From the NCBI GenBank assembly GCA_963797265.1, contig CAWCOY010000004.1, positions 124,001 to 188,000 of the forward strand: DNA of 64,000 nt, written 5' to 3'. Position 1 is the stretch's first letter, and each line of letters starts with the position of its first letter. This DNA is from DASUPK01 sp963797265. Its GTDB lineage: Bacteria; Actinomycetota; Thermoleophilia; Solirubrobacterales; 70-9. The position numbers and the translations under genes were made by a program. Below are positions 33,820 through 41,377 of this stretch, one piece after another. The notes under the pieces were generated by a model. It did not search any database and had not been told where the DNA came from. It saw only the letters and a list, made by a program, of their open reading frames with translations.

Positions 33820-34305
33820 TCAGTCGCCGCCGACCTCGTGCTCGCCCCCGCCGTCGTCCTCGCCGCCGCCGGTGACGCCGCCCCCGCCGCCCGCTCCACT
33901 CGAGCCGGTCGAGACGGGAGGCTGGCCGGAGCCGCTGCCGGACGAGCCGCTGCTGCCGGTGTTGACCGGCTTGTGGCTGTTGCCGCCGGAGTTGCCGGAG
34001 GAGCCGCTGCTGCCGGTGTGGACCGGCGCGCTGCCGCTGGAACTCGAGGACCCGGAGCCGCTCGAGCCGGTCGAGACCGCCTCTGACGCGAGGGCGTGGT
34101 TCGCTGCCGATCTCGTCCGCGCGGCGTGCTTGACCTTCCGCTTCGGCTTCTTCGCGTGGACCGTGCGCCGGACGACCTTGGTCCCCTCGGCGAGAGCCGG
34201 GCTGCTGCTCGGCCCGTCCTTACTCGCGCTGATCGCATAGCCGCCCAGGCCACCCAGGCCCAGGGCGAGCGCGAAGGCGGCGATCTTCATCCTCAGGTTG
34301 CGCAC
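33820..34305 (-). CDS. Membrane-anchored protein with TGSS-repeat tail
   Basis: 161 residues. A signal anchor (IAAFALALGLGGLGGYAIS), a basic segment (VHAKKPKRKVKHAARTR) and a low-complexity Ser/Gly tail follow in order. The tail has four spaced copies of V-x-TGSSG (VSTGSSG, VHTGSSG, VNTGSSG, VSTGSSG), ending in an acidic Gly-rich end. GTG 34305 is chosen: AGGAG lies five bases before it, and it aligns with the start of the 33457-33714 paralogue. TGSS resembles the [S/T]GA[S/T] core that ApbE flavinylates, but this is only a resemblance. It is the first gene of cassette 1. Confidence 0.75.
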   Translation of the reverse strand: MRNLRMKIAAFALALGLGGLGGYAISASKDGPSSSPALAEGTKVVRRTVHAKKPKRKVKHAARTRSAANHALASEAVSTGSSGSGSSSSSGSAPVHTGSSGSSGNSGGNSHKPVNTGSSGSSGSGSGQPPVSTGSSGAGGGGGVTGGGEDDGGGEHEVGGD

Positions 34306-34352
34306 TGTCTCTCCTAACATCCGCTGACGGGAAGACGCGATTCTCGAAAGCG

Positions 34353-34390
34353 CCGGGTAAAGCGCTGGAGAGCGCCAGGTAAAGAGAAGG
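34353..34390. promoter_or_regulatory. Tandem GGTAAAG repeats between the divergent cassette 1 genes
   Basis: CCGGGTAAAGCGCTGG (34353-34368) and CCAGGTAAAGAGAAGG (34375-34390) are direct repeats 22 bases apart, two helical turns, in the 140-base gap between the Ser/Gly-rich protein gene and the response regulator gene. This is a good place for OmpR-type regulator binding. Read on the minus strand the core is CTTTACC, which could also serve as a -35 box. Confidence 0.4.
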
Positions 34391-34433
34391 GAAGGGATCC
34401 TCAGAAGCGCCGTTTGGCTGTCCGAGGCGGCGC

Positions 34434-34439
34434 TACATT
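34434..34439 (+). promoter_or_regulatory. Candidate -10 element of a leaderless response regulator transcript
   Basis: TACATT lies exactly six bases before the ATG at 34446, and no Shine-Dalgarno sequence precedes the start. The paralogous regulator at 57174 has TAGCAT at the same distance. Confidence 0.45.
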
Positions 34440-34445
34440 GGCCCC

Positions 34446-35162
34446 ATGCCCGGCTCACAGGCTTCACGACGGATCCTGTTCGTCGAGGACGAGGCCGCGA
34501 TCTTCGAGCCCTTCTCCAGGGCCCTCCGCCGCAACGGCTTCGAGCCGGTGATCGCGCGCACGGCGGTCGAGGCACTGGCCTCCGCGGAGCGGGCGGAGCC
34601 CGACCTCGTCCTGCTCGACCTCAACCTGCCTGATGGCGACGGCTCCGACGTCTGCCGGACCCTCCGGAAGGACTCCGATGTGCCCATCGTCATGCTGACG
34701 GCGAGGGGAACGGAGATGGACCGCGTGCTGGGCCTCGAGCTCGGCGCGGACGACTACGTGGTGAAGCCGTTCAGCTCGCGCGAGCTGATCTCGAGGATCC
34801 GGGCGGTGCTGCGCCGGGGCCGCTCCGACTCACAGGCGCCCGCGGAGGCGATCGAGATCGGCCAGCTTCGGATCGACCCCGGCGCCCGCACCGTCGCGCT
34901 CTCCGGGGAGCCGGTGAAGCTCGCGCGCAAGGAGTTCGACCTGCTCGTCGAGCTGGCGCGCAACGCCGGCAAGGTGGTTACCCGCGAGGACCTGATGTCC
35001 CGCGTCTGGGACGTCAACTGGTTCGGCTCCACCAAGACGCTCGACGTGCACATCCGGACGCTCCGCCGCAAGCTGGGAGACGACAGCGCGAACCCGCGCT
35101 TCATCGAGACCGTGCGCGGAGTCGGCTTCCGCCTGCTCACACCCGAGGAAGGTGCGCCGTAA
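34446..35162 (+). CDS. OmpR-family response regulator, cassette 1
   Basis: 238 residues. The receiver domain has the acidic pair in FVEDE, phosphoacceptor Asp in LLDLNLPDGDG, and VKPFSSREL with the conserved Lys. The C-terminal winged helix has LARKEFDLLVELARNAG and STKTLDVHIRTLRRKLG. It should bind direct repeats such as those at 34353-34390. Its target is probably the divergent ApbE/FRD operon. The sensor kinase gene follows 14 bases after the stop. Confidence 0.95.
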   Translation: MPGSQASRRILFVEDEAAIFEPFSRALRRNGFEPVIARTAVEALASAERAEPDLVLLDLNLPDGDGSDVCRTLRKDSDVPIVMLTARGTEMDRVLGLELGADDYVVKPFSSRELISRIRAVLRRGRSDSQAPAEAIEIGQLRIDPGARTVALSGEPVKLARKEFDLLVELARNAGKVVTREDLMSRVWDVNWFGSTKTLDVHIRTLRRKLGDDSANPRFIETVRGVGFRLLTPEEGAP

Positions 35163-35176
35163 GCCTTCGCGTCGGC

Positions 35177-36565
35177 TTGACGATCGCGGTGGCGTACCTG
35201 CTGCTGCTCGCGCTGGTCGCCTTCGGGGTCCCGCTGGGCGTCAGCCTGGGCAAGCGGGTGGACTCGGAGGTCCGCTCCCAGGCCCGAAGCCAGGCCGAGG
35301 TCGTCGCGGCTAGCGCCCCGGAGCTGGTGGAGCACTCGCAGCGTGCGACCCTCCAGCGGCTGGTCCTCCGCTCGGCCGAGGCCCAGCGGGGCCGGGTAAT
35401 CGTCGTCGACGGTAAGGGGAAGGTGGTCGCCGACAGCGGCACGCCCGCGGAGATCGGCGTCGACTACGCGTCGCGACCCGAGATCGCGACGGCGCTTGCC
35501 GGGGGCACCCCGCAGGAGGTCCGGCACAGCGACACCCTCAATGAGGACCTGCTCGCGACCGCGGTGCCGATCCTGCAGAGAGGCCGCCCGATCGGGGCGG
35601 TTCGGGTCACCCAGAGCAACGCCGCCGTGAGCGACGCGACCCGGTCCGCCGTCATCCGCCTGCTCGGGCTTGGGGCGATCGTGCTGCTGCTCGGCGCGCT
35701 CGCCGGAGGGCTGATCGCCCGCGAGACCTCCCGGCCGATCGGGCGGCTCGAGCGGGCGGCCCAGCAGGTCGAGGCGGGAGACCTGAGCGCTCGGGCGCCC
35801 GTCGAGGGGAGCAGCGAGCAGCGCGCGCTGGCCCGCTCCTTCAACAGCATGACCGATCGCCTCGAGCGGCTGCTCGCGAGCCAACGGGACTTCGTCGCCG
35901 ACGCCTCACACCAGCTCCGCACCCCGCTCACCGGGATCCGACTGCAACTCGAGGAACTGCGCGAGGAGGTCCCATCGAGCGACCCGCGGGCCGCCGAGCT
36001 CGACACATCCCTGAAGGAGGTCGACCGCCTGGCCAGCATCGTCAACGAGCTGCTCATCCTGATCCGCGCAGGCGAGCGGGAGATGCCCGCGGAGCTGATC
36101 GACGTCGAGACGGGCGTGGACCAGGCCGTCTCGCGGTGGCGCAAGTCTGCCGGGGAGGCGGGTATCGAGCTAACGCAAGTGAGCAACGGGACGCGGCCGA
36201 GCTGCATGTGCGCTCGCTCGGACTTTGATCGCGTTCTCGACTCTCTGATCGAGAACGCCGTCCTCTACTCCCCCTCGAACTCCGAGGTCCGCGTGGTGAC
36301 CGCGCCTGACCGGATCGAGGTCCTCGACCGGGGTCCGGGCCTCGAGCCGGGCGAGGAGGAGACCGTGTTCGAGCGCTTCCACCGCGGTCGCGCCGGCCGC
36401 CGCGGCCGTGCGGGAACGGGGCTCGGCCTCTCGATCGCGCGCGAGCTCGCCACGGCCTGGGGCGGCGAGGTCTCGATCGCGAACCGAGACGGTGGCGGCG
36501 CCCGCGCGGTGATCGAGCTTCCAAGTCATCAAGCGGCGGACGACACCGGGGGTGAATCCGAATGA
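35177..36565 (+). CDS. Sensor histidine kinase, cassette 1
   Basis: 462 residues: helix near the N-terminus (AVAYLLLLALVAFGVPLGV), external sensor of about 130 residues, second helix (LLGLGAIVLLLGALAGGLIA), HAMP linker, HisKA with DASHQLRTPLTG (phospho-His) and an ATPase domain (SLIENAVLYSP, LDRGPGLEPGEE, GTGLGLSIARELA). The start is unclear. TTG 35177 is the only in-frame ATG/GTG/TTG, but the residues before it (SLRVGL) look coding and a GAGGAAGG site sits near a GTA codon at 35159. It pairs with the regulator upstream and overlaps the next gene by four bases. Confidence 0.9.
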   Translation: MTIAVAYLLLLALVAFGVPLGVSLGKRVDSEVRSQARSQAEVVAASAPELVEHSQRATLQRLVLRSAEAQRGRVIVVDGKGKVVADSGTPAEIGVDYASRPEIATALAGGTPQEVRHSDTLNEDLLATAVPILQRGRPIGAVRVTQSNAAVSDATRSAVIRLLGLGAIVLLLGALAGGLIARETSRPIGRLERAAQQVEAGDLSARAPVEGSSEQRALARSFNSMTDRLERLLASQRDFVADASHQLRTPLTGIRLQLEELREEVPSSDPRAAELDTSLKEVDRLASIVNELLILIRAGEREMPAELIDVETGVDQAVSRWRKSAGEAGIELTQVSNGTRPSCMCARSDFDRVLDSLIENAVLYSPSNSEVRVVTAPDRIEVLDRGPGLEPGEEETVFERFHRGRAGRRGRAGTGLGLSIARELATAWGGEVSIANRDGGGARAVIELPSHQAADDTGGESE

Positions 36566-36999
36566 CGGCCTCGACGCTGCGCTGGCCCCTCTTCGCCCTG
36601 ATCGGCCTGCTGGTCGCGGTCGCAGTCGCCCTGCTGGCCAACCGGCTGGTCAGCGAGAGGATCGGGATCAGCTCCGAGCCGATCACGGCGGGGGAGTCGC
36701 TCTCCCCGAAGCCGGCCCACCGCGATCGCCACCGCCACCGGCAGGACGCGGCACCCCTACCGGCTCAGACCACTACGACGCCGCCGGGCTACACCGGCAC
36801 TGTCTCCGGCGGTGGCAGCTCGGGTGGCGGGGGCTCGGATGACGGCGGCTCCGATCGCTCCCAGGGCGATGACTCGAAGGCGACGGGTCACCTCCCATCC
36901 TCCACCCCGCCGCCCGCGGCGAGCCCGACGCCCGCTTCCGTGGCGCCGAGCGGCGGGGGCTCGGACACCGCGACGGAGCCCGAGCCGGGCGACGACTGA
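36562..36999 (+). CDS. Membrane-anchored Gly/Ser/Pro-rich protein
   Basis: 145 residues. One membrane helix (LFALIGLLVAVAVALLANRL) is followed by a His/Arg cluster (HRDRHRHRQ), a Gly/Ser stretch (SGGGSSGGGGSDDGG) and a Pro/acidic end. It overlaps the kinase stop by ATGA, so it belongs to the two-component transcript. It may be another external partner of the cassette or of the kinase sensor. No family is recognised. Confidence 0.7.
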   Translation: MTASTLRWPLFALIGLLVAVAVALLANRLVSERIGISSEPITAGESLSPKPAHRDRHRHRQDAAPLPAQTTTTPPGYTGTVSGGGSSGGGGSDDGGSDRSQGDDSKATGHLPSSTPPPAASPTPASVAPSGGGSDTATEPEPGDD

Positions 37000-37031
37000 C
37001 TCGGCGGGACTCCGAGCGCCAGCGGGCGGGT

Positions 37032-37057
37032 TCTGCCAGCCTTGTGGGCCTGGCAGA
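37032..37057 (+). terminator. Hairpin with 8-bp stem enclosing the next start codon
   Basis: TCTGCCAG and CTGGCAGA pair around a ten-base loop (ccttgtgggc). It follows the previous stop by 32 bases and has no U-run after it. The loop contains the GTG taken as start of the next gene, so it could be an attenuator or a structure that controls translation, not only a terminator. Confidence 0.4.
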
Positions 37058-39761
37058 GGTAGCCCGGACAGCAGCCCCGTATCCCGCCGAGCGCGAGGCC
37101 GAGGTGGTGCTGCGCGACGGTTCGACGGTGCACGTTCGTCCGATTCGAGCGGAGGACGAGCAGGACCTCCACCGCTTCCTGGAGGAGCTCGACCCCGAGT
37201 CCCGCATGTTCAGGTTCTTCTCGGCCGGGACGGACCTGGGAGCCGCGGCGCGCTCGATGGTGGACGTCGACTACACGCGGCGCTACGGCCTGGTCGCGAT
37301 CCGCGGCGGCGAGGTGGTCGGGCAGGGGCTCTACTTCGGCGAGGCGTCGAACGAGGCCGAGGTGGCCTTTGCGGTGGCCGACCGGCTGCAGGGGATGGGC
37401 CTCGGAACCCTGCTGCTTGCCCATCTCGCCCAGGTCGCCTCTGAGCACGGGATCACGGTCTTCTGGGCCGAGGTGATGCCGGAGAACCACCGCATGATCG
37501 AGGTGTTCCGGGACAGCGGCTTCCCGGTCGAGATGTCCTCCGAGCCCGGAGCCATCCGGGTCGAGTTCCCGACCTCATTCGCCGACGAGGCAGTCGGCCG
37601 CTTCGAGGACCGTGACCGGCTCGCGGCCGTGGCCGCTCTCCGCTCCTTCCTCGAGCCCAGCGCCGTCGCCGTGATCGGGGCCTCGCGCAACCGGGACACC
37701 GTCGGCGGCCAGGTCTTCCACAACGCGCTCGAATCCGGCTTCGAGGGCGTCGTCTACCCAGTCAATCCGAGCGCCGACGTGGTCCAGGCCGTCCACGCCT
37801 ACCCCAGCGTCGCCGACCTCCCCGAGGACGTGGACCTCGCGGTGATCGCGGTGCCGGCCGCCGCCGTGCTCGACGTCGCCCGCCAGTGTGGCGAGCGCGG
37901 CGTCCGGGCGCTGGTCGTGATCTCCGCCGGCTTCGCCGAGACCGGCCCGGACGGCGTCGAGCGGGAGCGCGAGCTGGTCGAGATCTGCCGGGCCGCGGGG
38001 ATGCGGCTGATCGGTCCGAACTGCCTCGGCATCCTCAACAACACCCCCGGCAACGCCCTGGACGTCACCTTCGCGCCGGGCTCACCGCTGCCGGGGACCG
38101 TCGGCTTCGTCAGCCAGAGCGGGGCACTCGGCCTCGCCCTTATCGACCTGGCAGAGGGCCGCGGTCTCGGCGTCTCGTCATTCGGCTCGATCGGCAACCG
38201 CGCCGACATCACGGCGAACGACTTCCTCGAGTACTGGGAGGGCGACGGCGAGACCCGCGTAGCGCTCCTCTACATCGAGTCGTTCAGCGACCCGCGGCGC
38301 TTCTCGCGGGTCGCACGGCGCGTCGGCCGCGAGATGCCCGTCGTCGTGGTGAAGAGCGGCCGCTCCGCCGCGGGCAATCGCGCAACCAGCTCGCACACGG
38401 GCGCGCTGCTGTCGGCCTCCGATGTCACCGTCGACGCTCTCTTCGAACAGGCCGGCGTGATCCGGACCGAGACGCTCTCCGAGCTGCTCGACGTGAGCTC
38501 CATGCTCTCGAGCCAGCCGCTGCCGGAGGGCCCCCGGGTCGGGATCGTCACCAACGCAGGCGGCCCGGGGATCATGTGCGCGGACGCCTGCGAGGCGGCT
38601 GGGCTCCAGGTCCCCGAGCTGCCGGAGGAGGTGCGGGAGTCGCTGCGGGCGATCCTCCCGGAGGAGGCGGGGCTGCTCAACCCGGTGGACATGATTGCCA
38701 CCGCCACCGCCGAGCACTACCGCGAGACGATCCGCGTGATGGCTGAATGGGACGGGATCGACGCGCTGATCGTGATCTTCATCAGGCCGCTGCTGACCCG
38801 CGCGCTCGACGTGGCCGGTGCGATCGAGCAGGCGGCCGGGCGGCTCGCCCAGCGGATCCCGATCCAGGCCGTCTTCATGTCGCCCCAGGACCACGGCGCG
38901 ATCCGCGAGGTGAGTTCGCTGCCCATCCACAGCTATCCGGAGGACGCGGCCCGGTCGCTCGGGAGGGTCATGCGCCACGTCGAGTGGAGGCGGCGGCCGG
39001 CGGAGGAGCCGCCCGAGTTCGAGGACGCCGATCCGGAGACGGCCGCCGCCCTGATCGCCAAGGCGCTGGAGGTTGGCGACGAGTGGATGCGGATGGATGT
39101 TGCCTCGCGGCTGCTCGGCTGCTACGGGATCCCGATCCCGGCCTGGCGCCCGGCCAGTGACGACTCCGCCGCCGGCGAGGCCGCGGAGGAGCTCGGCGGC
39201 TCCGTCGCGCTCAAGGCGCAGGGGCCGGGGCTCCTCCACAAGAGCGAGATGGGCGCGGTCCAGGCAGGGCTCTCCGGGGGGGACGAGGTACGGCGGGCCG
39301 CCGAGGAGATGGACTCGACGGTCGCCTCGCGGGGGGGTGAGCGCGAGTCGTTCATCGTGCAGGCGATGGCGGAGCCGGGCCCCGAGCTGCTGATCGGGGT
39401 GGTCGAGGACCCGACCTTCGGGCCGGTGCTCGCCTGCGGGGCCGGCGGCACTCAGGCCGAGCTGCTCAAGGACGTCTCAGTCCGGGTCTGCCCGGTCACC
39501 CGCGGCGACGTGGGCCAGATGCTGCGCGCGCTGCGCACCTTCCCGCTGCTCACCGGTTACCGCGGTGCGCCGCCGGTCGACATCGGCAAGCTGGAGGAGC
39601 TGCTGCTTCGGGTGAGCGCCATGGTCGACGGCCACCACGAGGTCGCGGAGATGGACCTCAACCCGGTGATCGCCGGGCCCGGCGGCTCCGTCGCCGTCGA
39701 CTACCGGATCCGGCTGCAGCCTCCCCCACCCCGCCGTCCCTGGCCGCGCACCTGGAAATAG
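37044..39761 (+). CDS. GNAT acetyltransferase fused to ADP-forming acyl-CoA synthetase
   Basis: 905 residues. Residues 20-175 are a GNAT domain (VHVRPIRAEDEQDLHRFLEE; acetyl-CoA loop GLYFGEASNEAEVAFAVADR-LQGMGLGTLL). Residues 195-500 are the CoA-binding and ligase domains (VIGASRNRDTVGGQVFHN, GPNCLGI, SQSGALGLAL), and residues 680-900 are an ATP-grasp. N-terminal GNAT is the order of actinobacterial Pat-type protein lysine acetyltransferases. The SSHTGAL segment with the phosphohistidine of active ADP-forming acetyl-CoA synthetases is kept, so it might both make acetyl-CoA and acetylate proteins. The GTG start lies in a hairpin loop and is uncertain. Confidence 0.88.
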   Translation: MGLAEVARTAAPYPAEREAEVVLRDGSTVHVRPIRAEDEQDLHRFLEELDPESRMFRFFSAGTDLGAAARSMVDVDYTRRYGLVAIRGGEVVGQGLYFGEASNEAEVAFAVADRLQGMGLGTLLLAHLAQVASEHGITVFWAEVMPENHRMIEVFRDSGFPVEMSSEPGAIRVEFPTSFADEAVGRFEDRDRLAAVAALRSFLEPSAVAVIGASRNRDTVGGQVFHNALESGFEGVVYPVNPSADVVQAVHAYPSVADLPEDVDLAVIAVPAAAVLDVARQCGERGVRALVVISAGFAETGPDGVERERELVEICRAAGMRLIGPNCLGILNNTPGNALDVTFAPGSPLPGTVGFVSQSGALGLALIDLAEGRGLGVSSFGSIGNRADITANDFLEYWEGDGETRVALLYIESFSDPRRFSRVARRVGREMPVVVVKSGRSAAGNRATSSHTGALLSASDVTVDALFEQAGVIRTETLSELLDVSSMLSSQPLPEGPRVGIVTNAGGPGIMCADACEAAGLQVPELPEEVRESLRAILPEEAGLLNPVDMIATATAEHYRETIRVMAEWDGIDALIVIFIRPLLTRALDVAGAIEQAAGRLAQRIPIQAVFMSPQDHGAIREVSSLPIHSYPEDAARSLGRVMRHVEWRRRPAEEPPEFEDADPETAAALIAKALEVGDEWMRMDVASRLLGCYGIPIPAWRPASDDSAAGEAAEELGGSVALKAQGPGLLHKSEMGAVQAGLSGGDEVRRAAEEMDSTVASRGGERESFIVQAMAEPGPELLIGVVEDPTFGPVLACGAGGTQAELLKDVSVRVCPVTRGDVGQMLRALRTFPLLTGYRGAPPVDIGKLEELLLRVSAMVDGHHEVAEMDLNPVIAGPGGSVAVDYRIRLQPPPPRRPWPRTWK

Positions 39762-39788
39762 ACGCGGAGCCGCGGGGTCAGCCGGGCC

Positions 39789-41207
39789 CTACCTCTTCTT
39801 GCACTTCTTGGCCTTGCAGGCCTTCGGGCCGACCATCCACAGCTCCCTGCCGTGCTTGCCGTCCTTGGCAGAGAAGAAGAGAGCGCGGTTGACAGCCGTG
39901 AGGTACTCCGGCTGGCTGCCGGGCCTGCCGCGGCGAATGTTCTTCACGATTCGCGTCCCCTTGCGGGTGCCGTCGCTCTGCCAGAGCTCCGAGCCGTGCC
40001 TCTTGTCGTGGCCCACCAGGTAGAGCGCGCCCTTGGCCGGAGTCAGGTTGGAGCAGCAGTTGCTCCTGACCAGGGTCGTTCCCCCTGGGGTGCCGTCGCT
40101 TCGCCACAGGTCGTCGCCCCCTGCGTTGAAGTAGAGCTTGCCCCTGAAGACGGTGAGGTCCCCGATGCCCGCCTGGCCCGCGCCGGCGATGTGCTTGACC
40201 AGGGTCGTCCCCGCCTCGGTTCCGTCGCTACGCCACAGCTCGCTTGGTTGGTCGGTGCCGTAGGAGACGAGGAAGTACAGGGTCCCGTTGAGGTCCGTCA
40301 GCTCCCGGGGAAGACTGTGAGCGGCGGGATTGATGTCCTTGACGATCGCCGTGCCGGCCTCGGTCCCGTCGCTTCGCCACAGGGCGAGCGTCCCGCTCCC
40401 ATCGTCCGCGACGAAGTAGAGCGTGCCGTTGATGTTGGTGATCTCGGCGGGGATTCCGGGGGTGATGTTTTTGACGACCGATGTGCCCGCCGGGGTGCCG
40501 TCGCTTCGCCAGAGGCCGATCTTGAAGGTCGGGTCATTGCCGGCGCCGCCGAAGTAGAGGGTGCCGTTGACGTCGATAAGGCTGCTGAATTCGACGACCT
40601 GCTTGAGCTGTGTGGTGCCCGCCTCGGTGCCGTCGCTTCGCCACAGTCCCGCGTTCGGGAGGGGCTGAGCGCAGATGCAAATGCCGAAGTAGAGGGTGCC
40701 GCCGACGTTCGTGAGCTCGAAGACTCCGCTCCAGCCAGTGCCCGCGACGATGTCCTTGACCATGAACGTCCCCCCGCCGGTGCCGTCGCTGCGCCAGAGC
40801 TCGGCGCCGTGGACGCCATCGTCGGCGACGAAGTAGAAGACCGGATTTCCCGACGACGGCGTGACCTGCAACGGGTAGCTGCTGCCCGCGCCGGGGTTGA
40901 TGTCCTTGACCATCCTGGTCCCCTTGCGGGTGCCGTCGCTGCGCCAGAGCTCGAAACCGTGTCTCCCGTCATCGGCCGTGAAGTAGAGCTTGCCGCTGAC
41001 GTTCGCGAGCTGAGGCCCCGGGCCTCCGCCCCGGAAGGTGCCCTGGATGCCGCCGGCGTGGCCCGGCCTCGTGTCCTTGACCAGCACGGGACCACGGATC
41101 TTCGTGGCGGCCTGAGCGCCCGCCGTCCACAGCGCCATCCCGCCCACGGCGAGGAGCAGCGCGAGCGCCCAACCGAGGCTTCGCGGCTGATCAATTGATC
41201 GTTTCAA
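39789..41207 (-). CDS. Secreted ELWxSDGT-repeat beta-propeller protein
   Basis: 472 residues. After a signal peptide (LGWALALLLAVGGMALWTAGAQA) come eight repeats of about 50 residues, each ending LWRSDGTxxGT (one LWQSDGT), plus a closing ELWMVGP. Units also share VKDI/TLYF, so a beta-propeller is likely. The end is Cys/Lys-rich (CKAKKCKKR). The LWRSDGT codons are nearly identical from repeat to repeat, suggesting recent duplication or gene conversion. Function unknown, extracellular. The frameshifted relative is at 27752-29328. It diverges from hypF. Confidence 0.85.
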   Translation of the reverse strand: MKRSIDQPRSLGWALALLLAVGGMALWTAGAQAATKIRGPVLVKDTRPGHAGGIQGTFRGGGPGPQLANVSGKLYFTADDGRHGFELWRSDGTRKGTRMVKDINPGAGSSYPLQVTPSSGNPVFYFVADDGVHGAELWRSDGTGGGTFMVKDIVAGTGWSGVFELTNVGGTLYFGICICAQPLPNAGLWRSDGTEAGTTQLKQVVEFSSLIDVNGTLYFGGAGNDPTFKIGLWRSDGTPAGTSVVKNITPGIPAEITNINGTLYFVADDGSGTLALWRSDGTEAGTAIVKDINPAAHSLPRELTDLNGTLYFLVSYGTDQPSELWRSDGTEAGTTLVKHIAGAGQAGIGDLTVFRGKLYFNAGGDDLWRSDGTPGGTTLVRSNCCSNLTPAKGALYLVGHDKRHGSELWQSDGTRKGTRIVKNIRRGRPGSQPEYLTAVNRALFFSAKDGKHGRELWMVGPKACKAKKCKKR

Positions 41208-41377
41208 AGCGCACCATCCATGGCTCGCATCACGCTAACCCTCCAGAGCCCAGTTCGGATCGGTGCTTCCCACCGTCTCCCTCGGTGCTGGCCACGGAGC
41301 TGTGCCATCGACTTGGCAGCTCCCTGGAAATAGGCGGCGCGGCTGGCGATACTGCATCGGTGGCGGACGCCGAGGCG

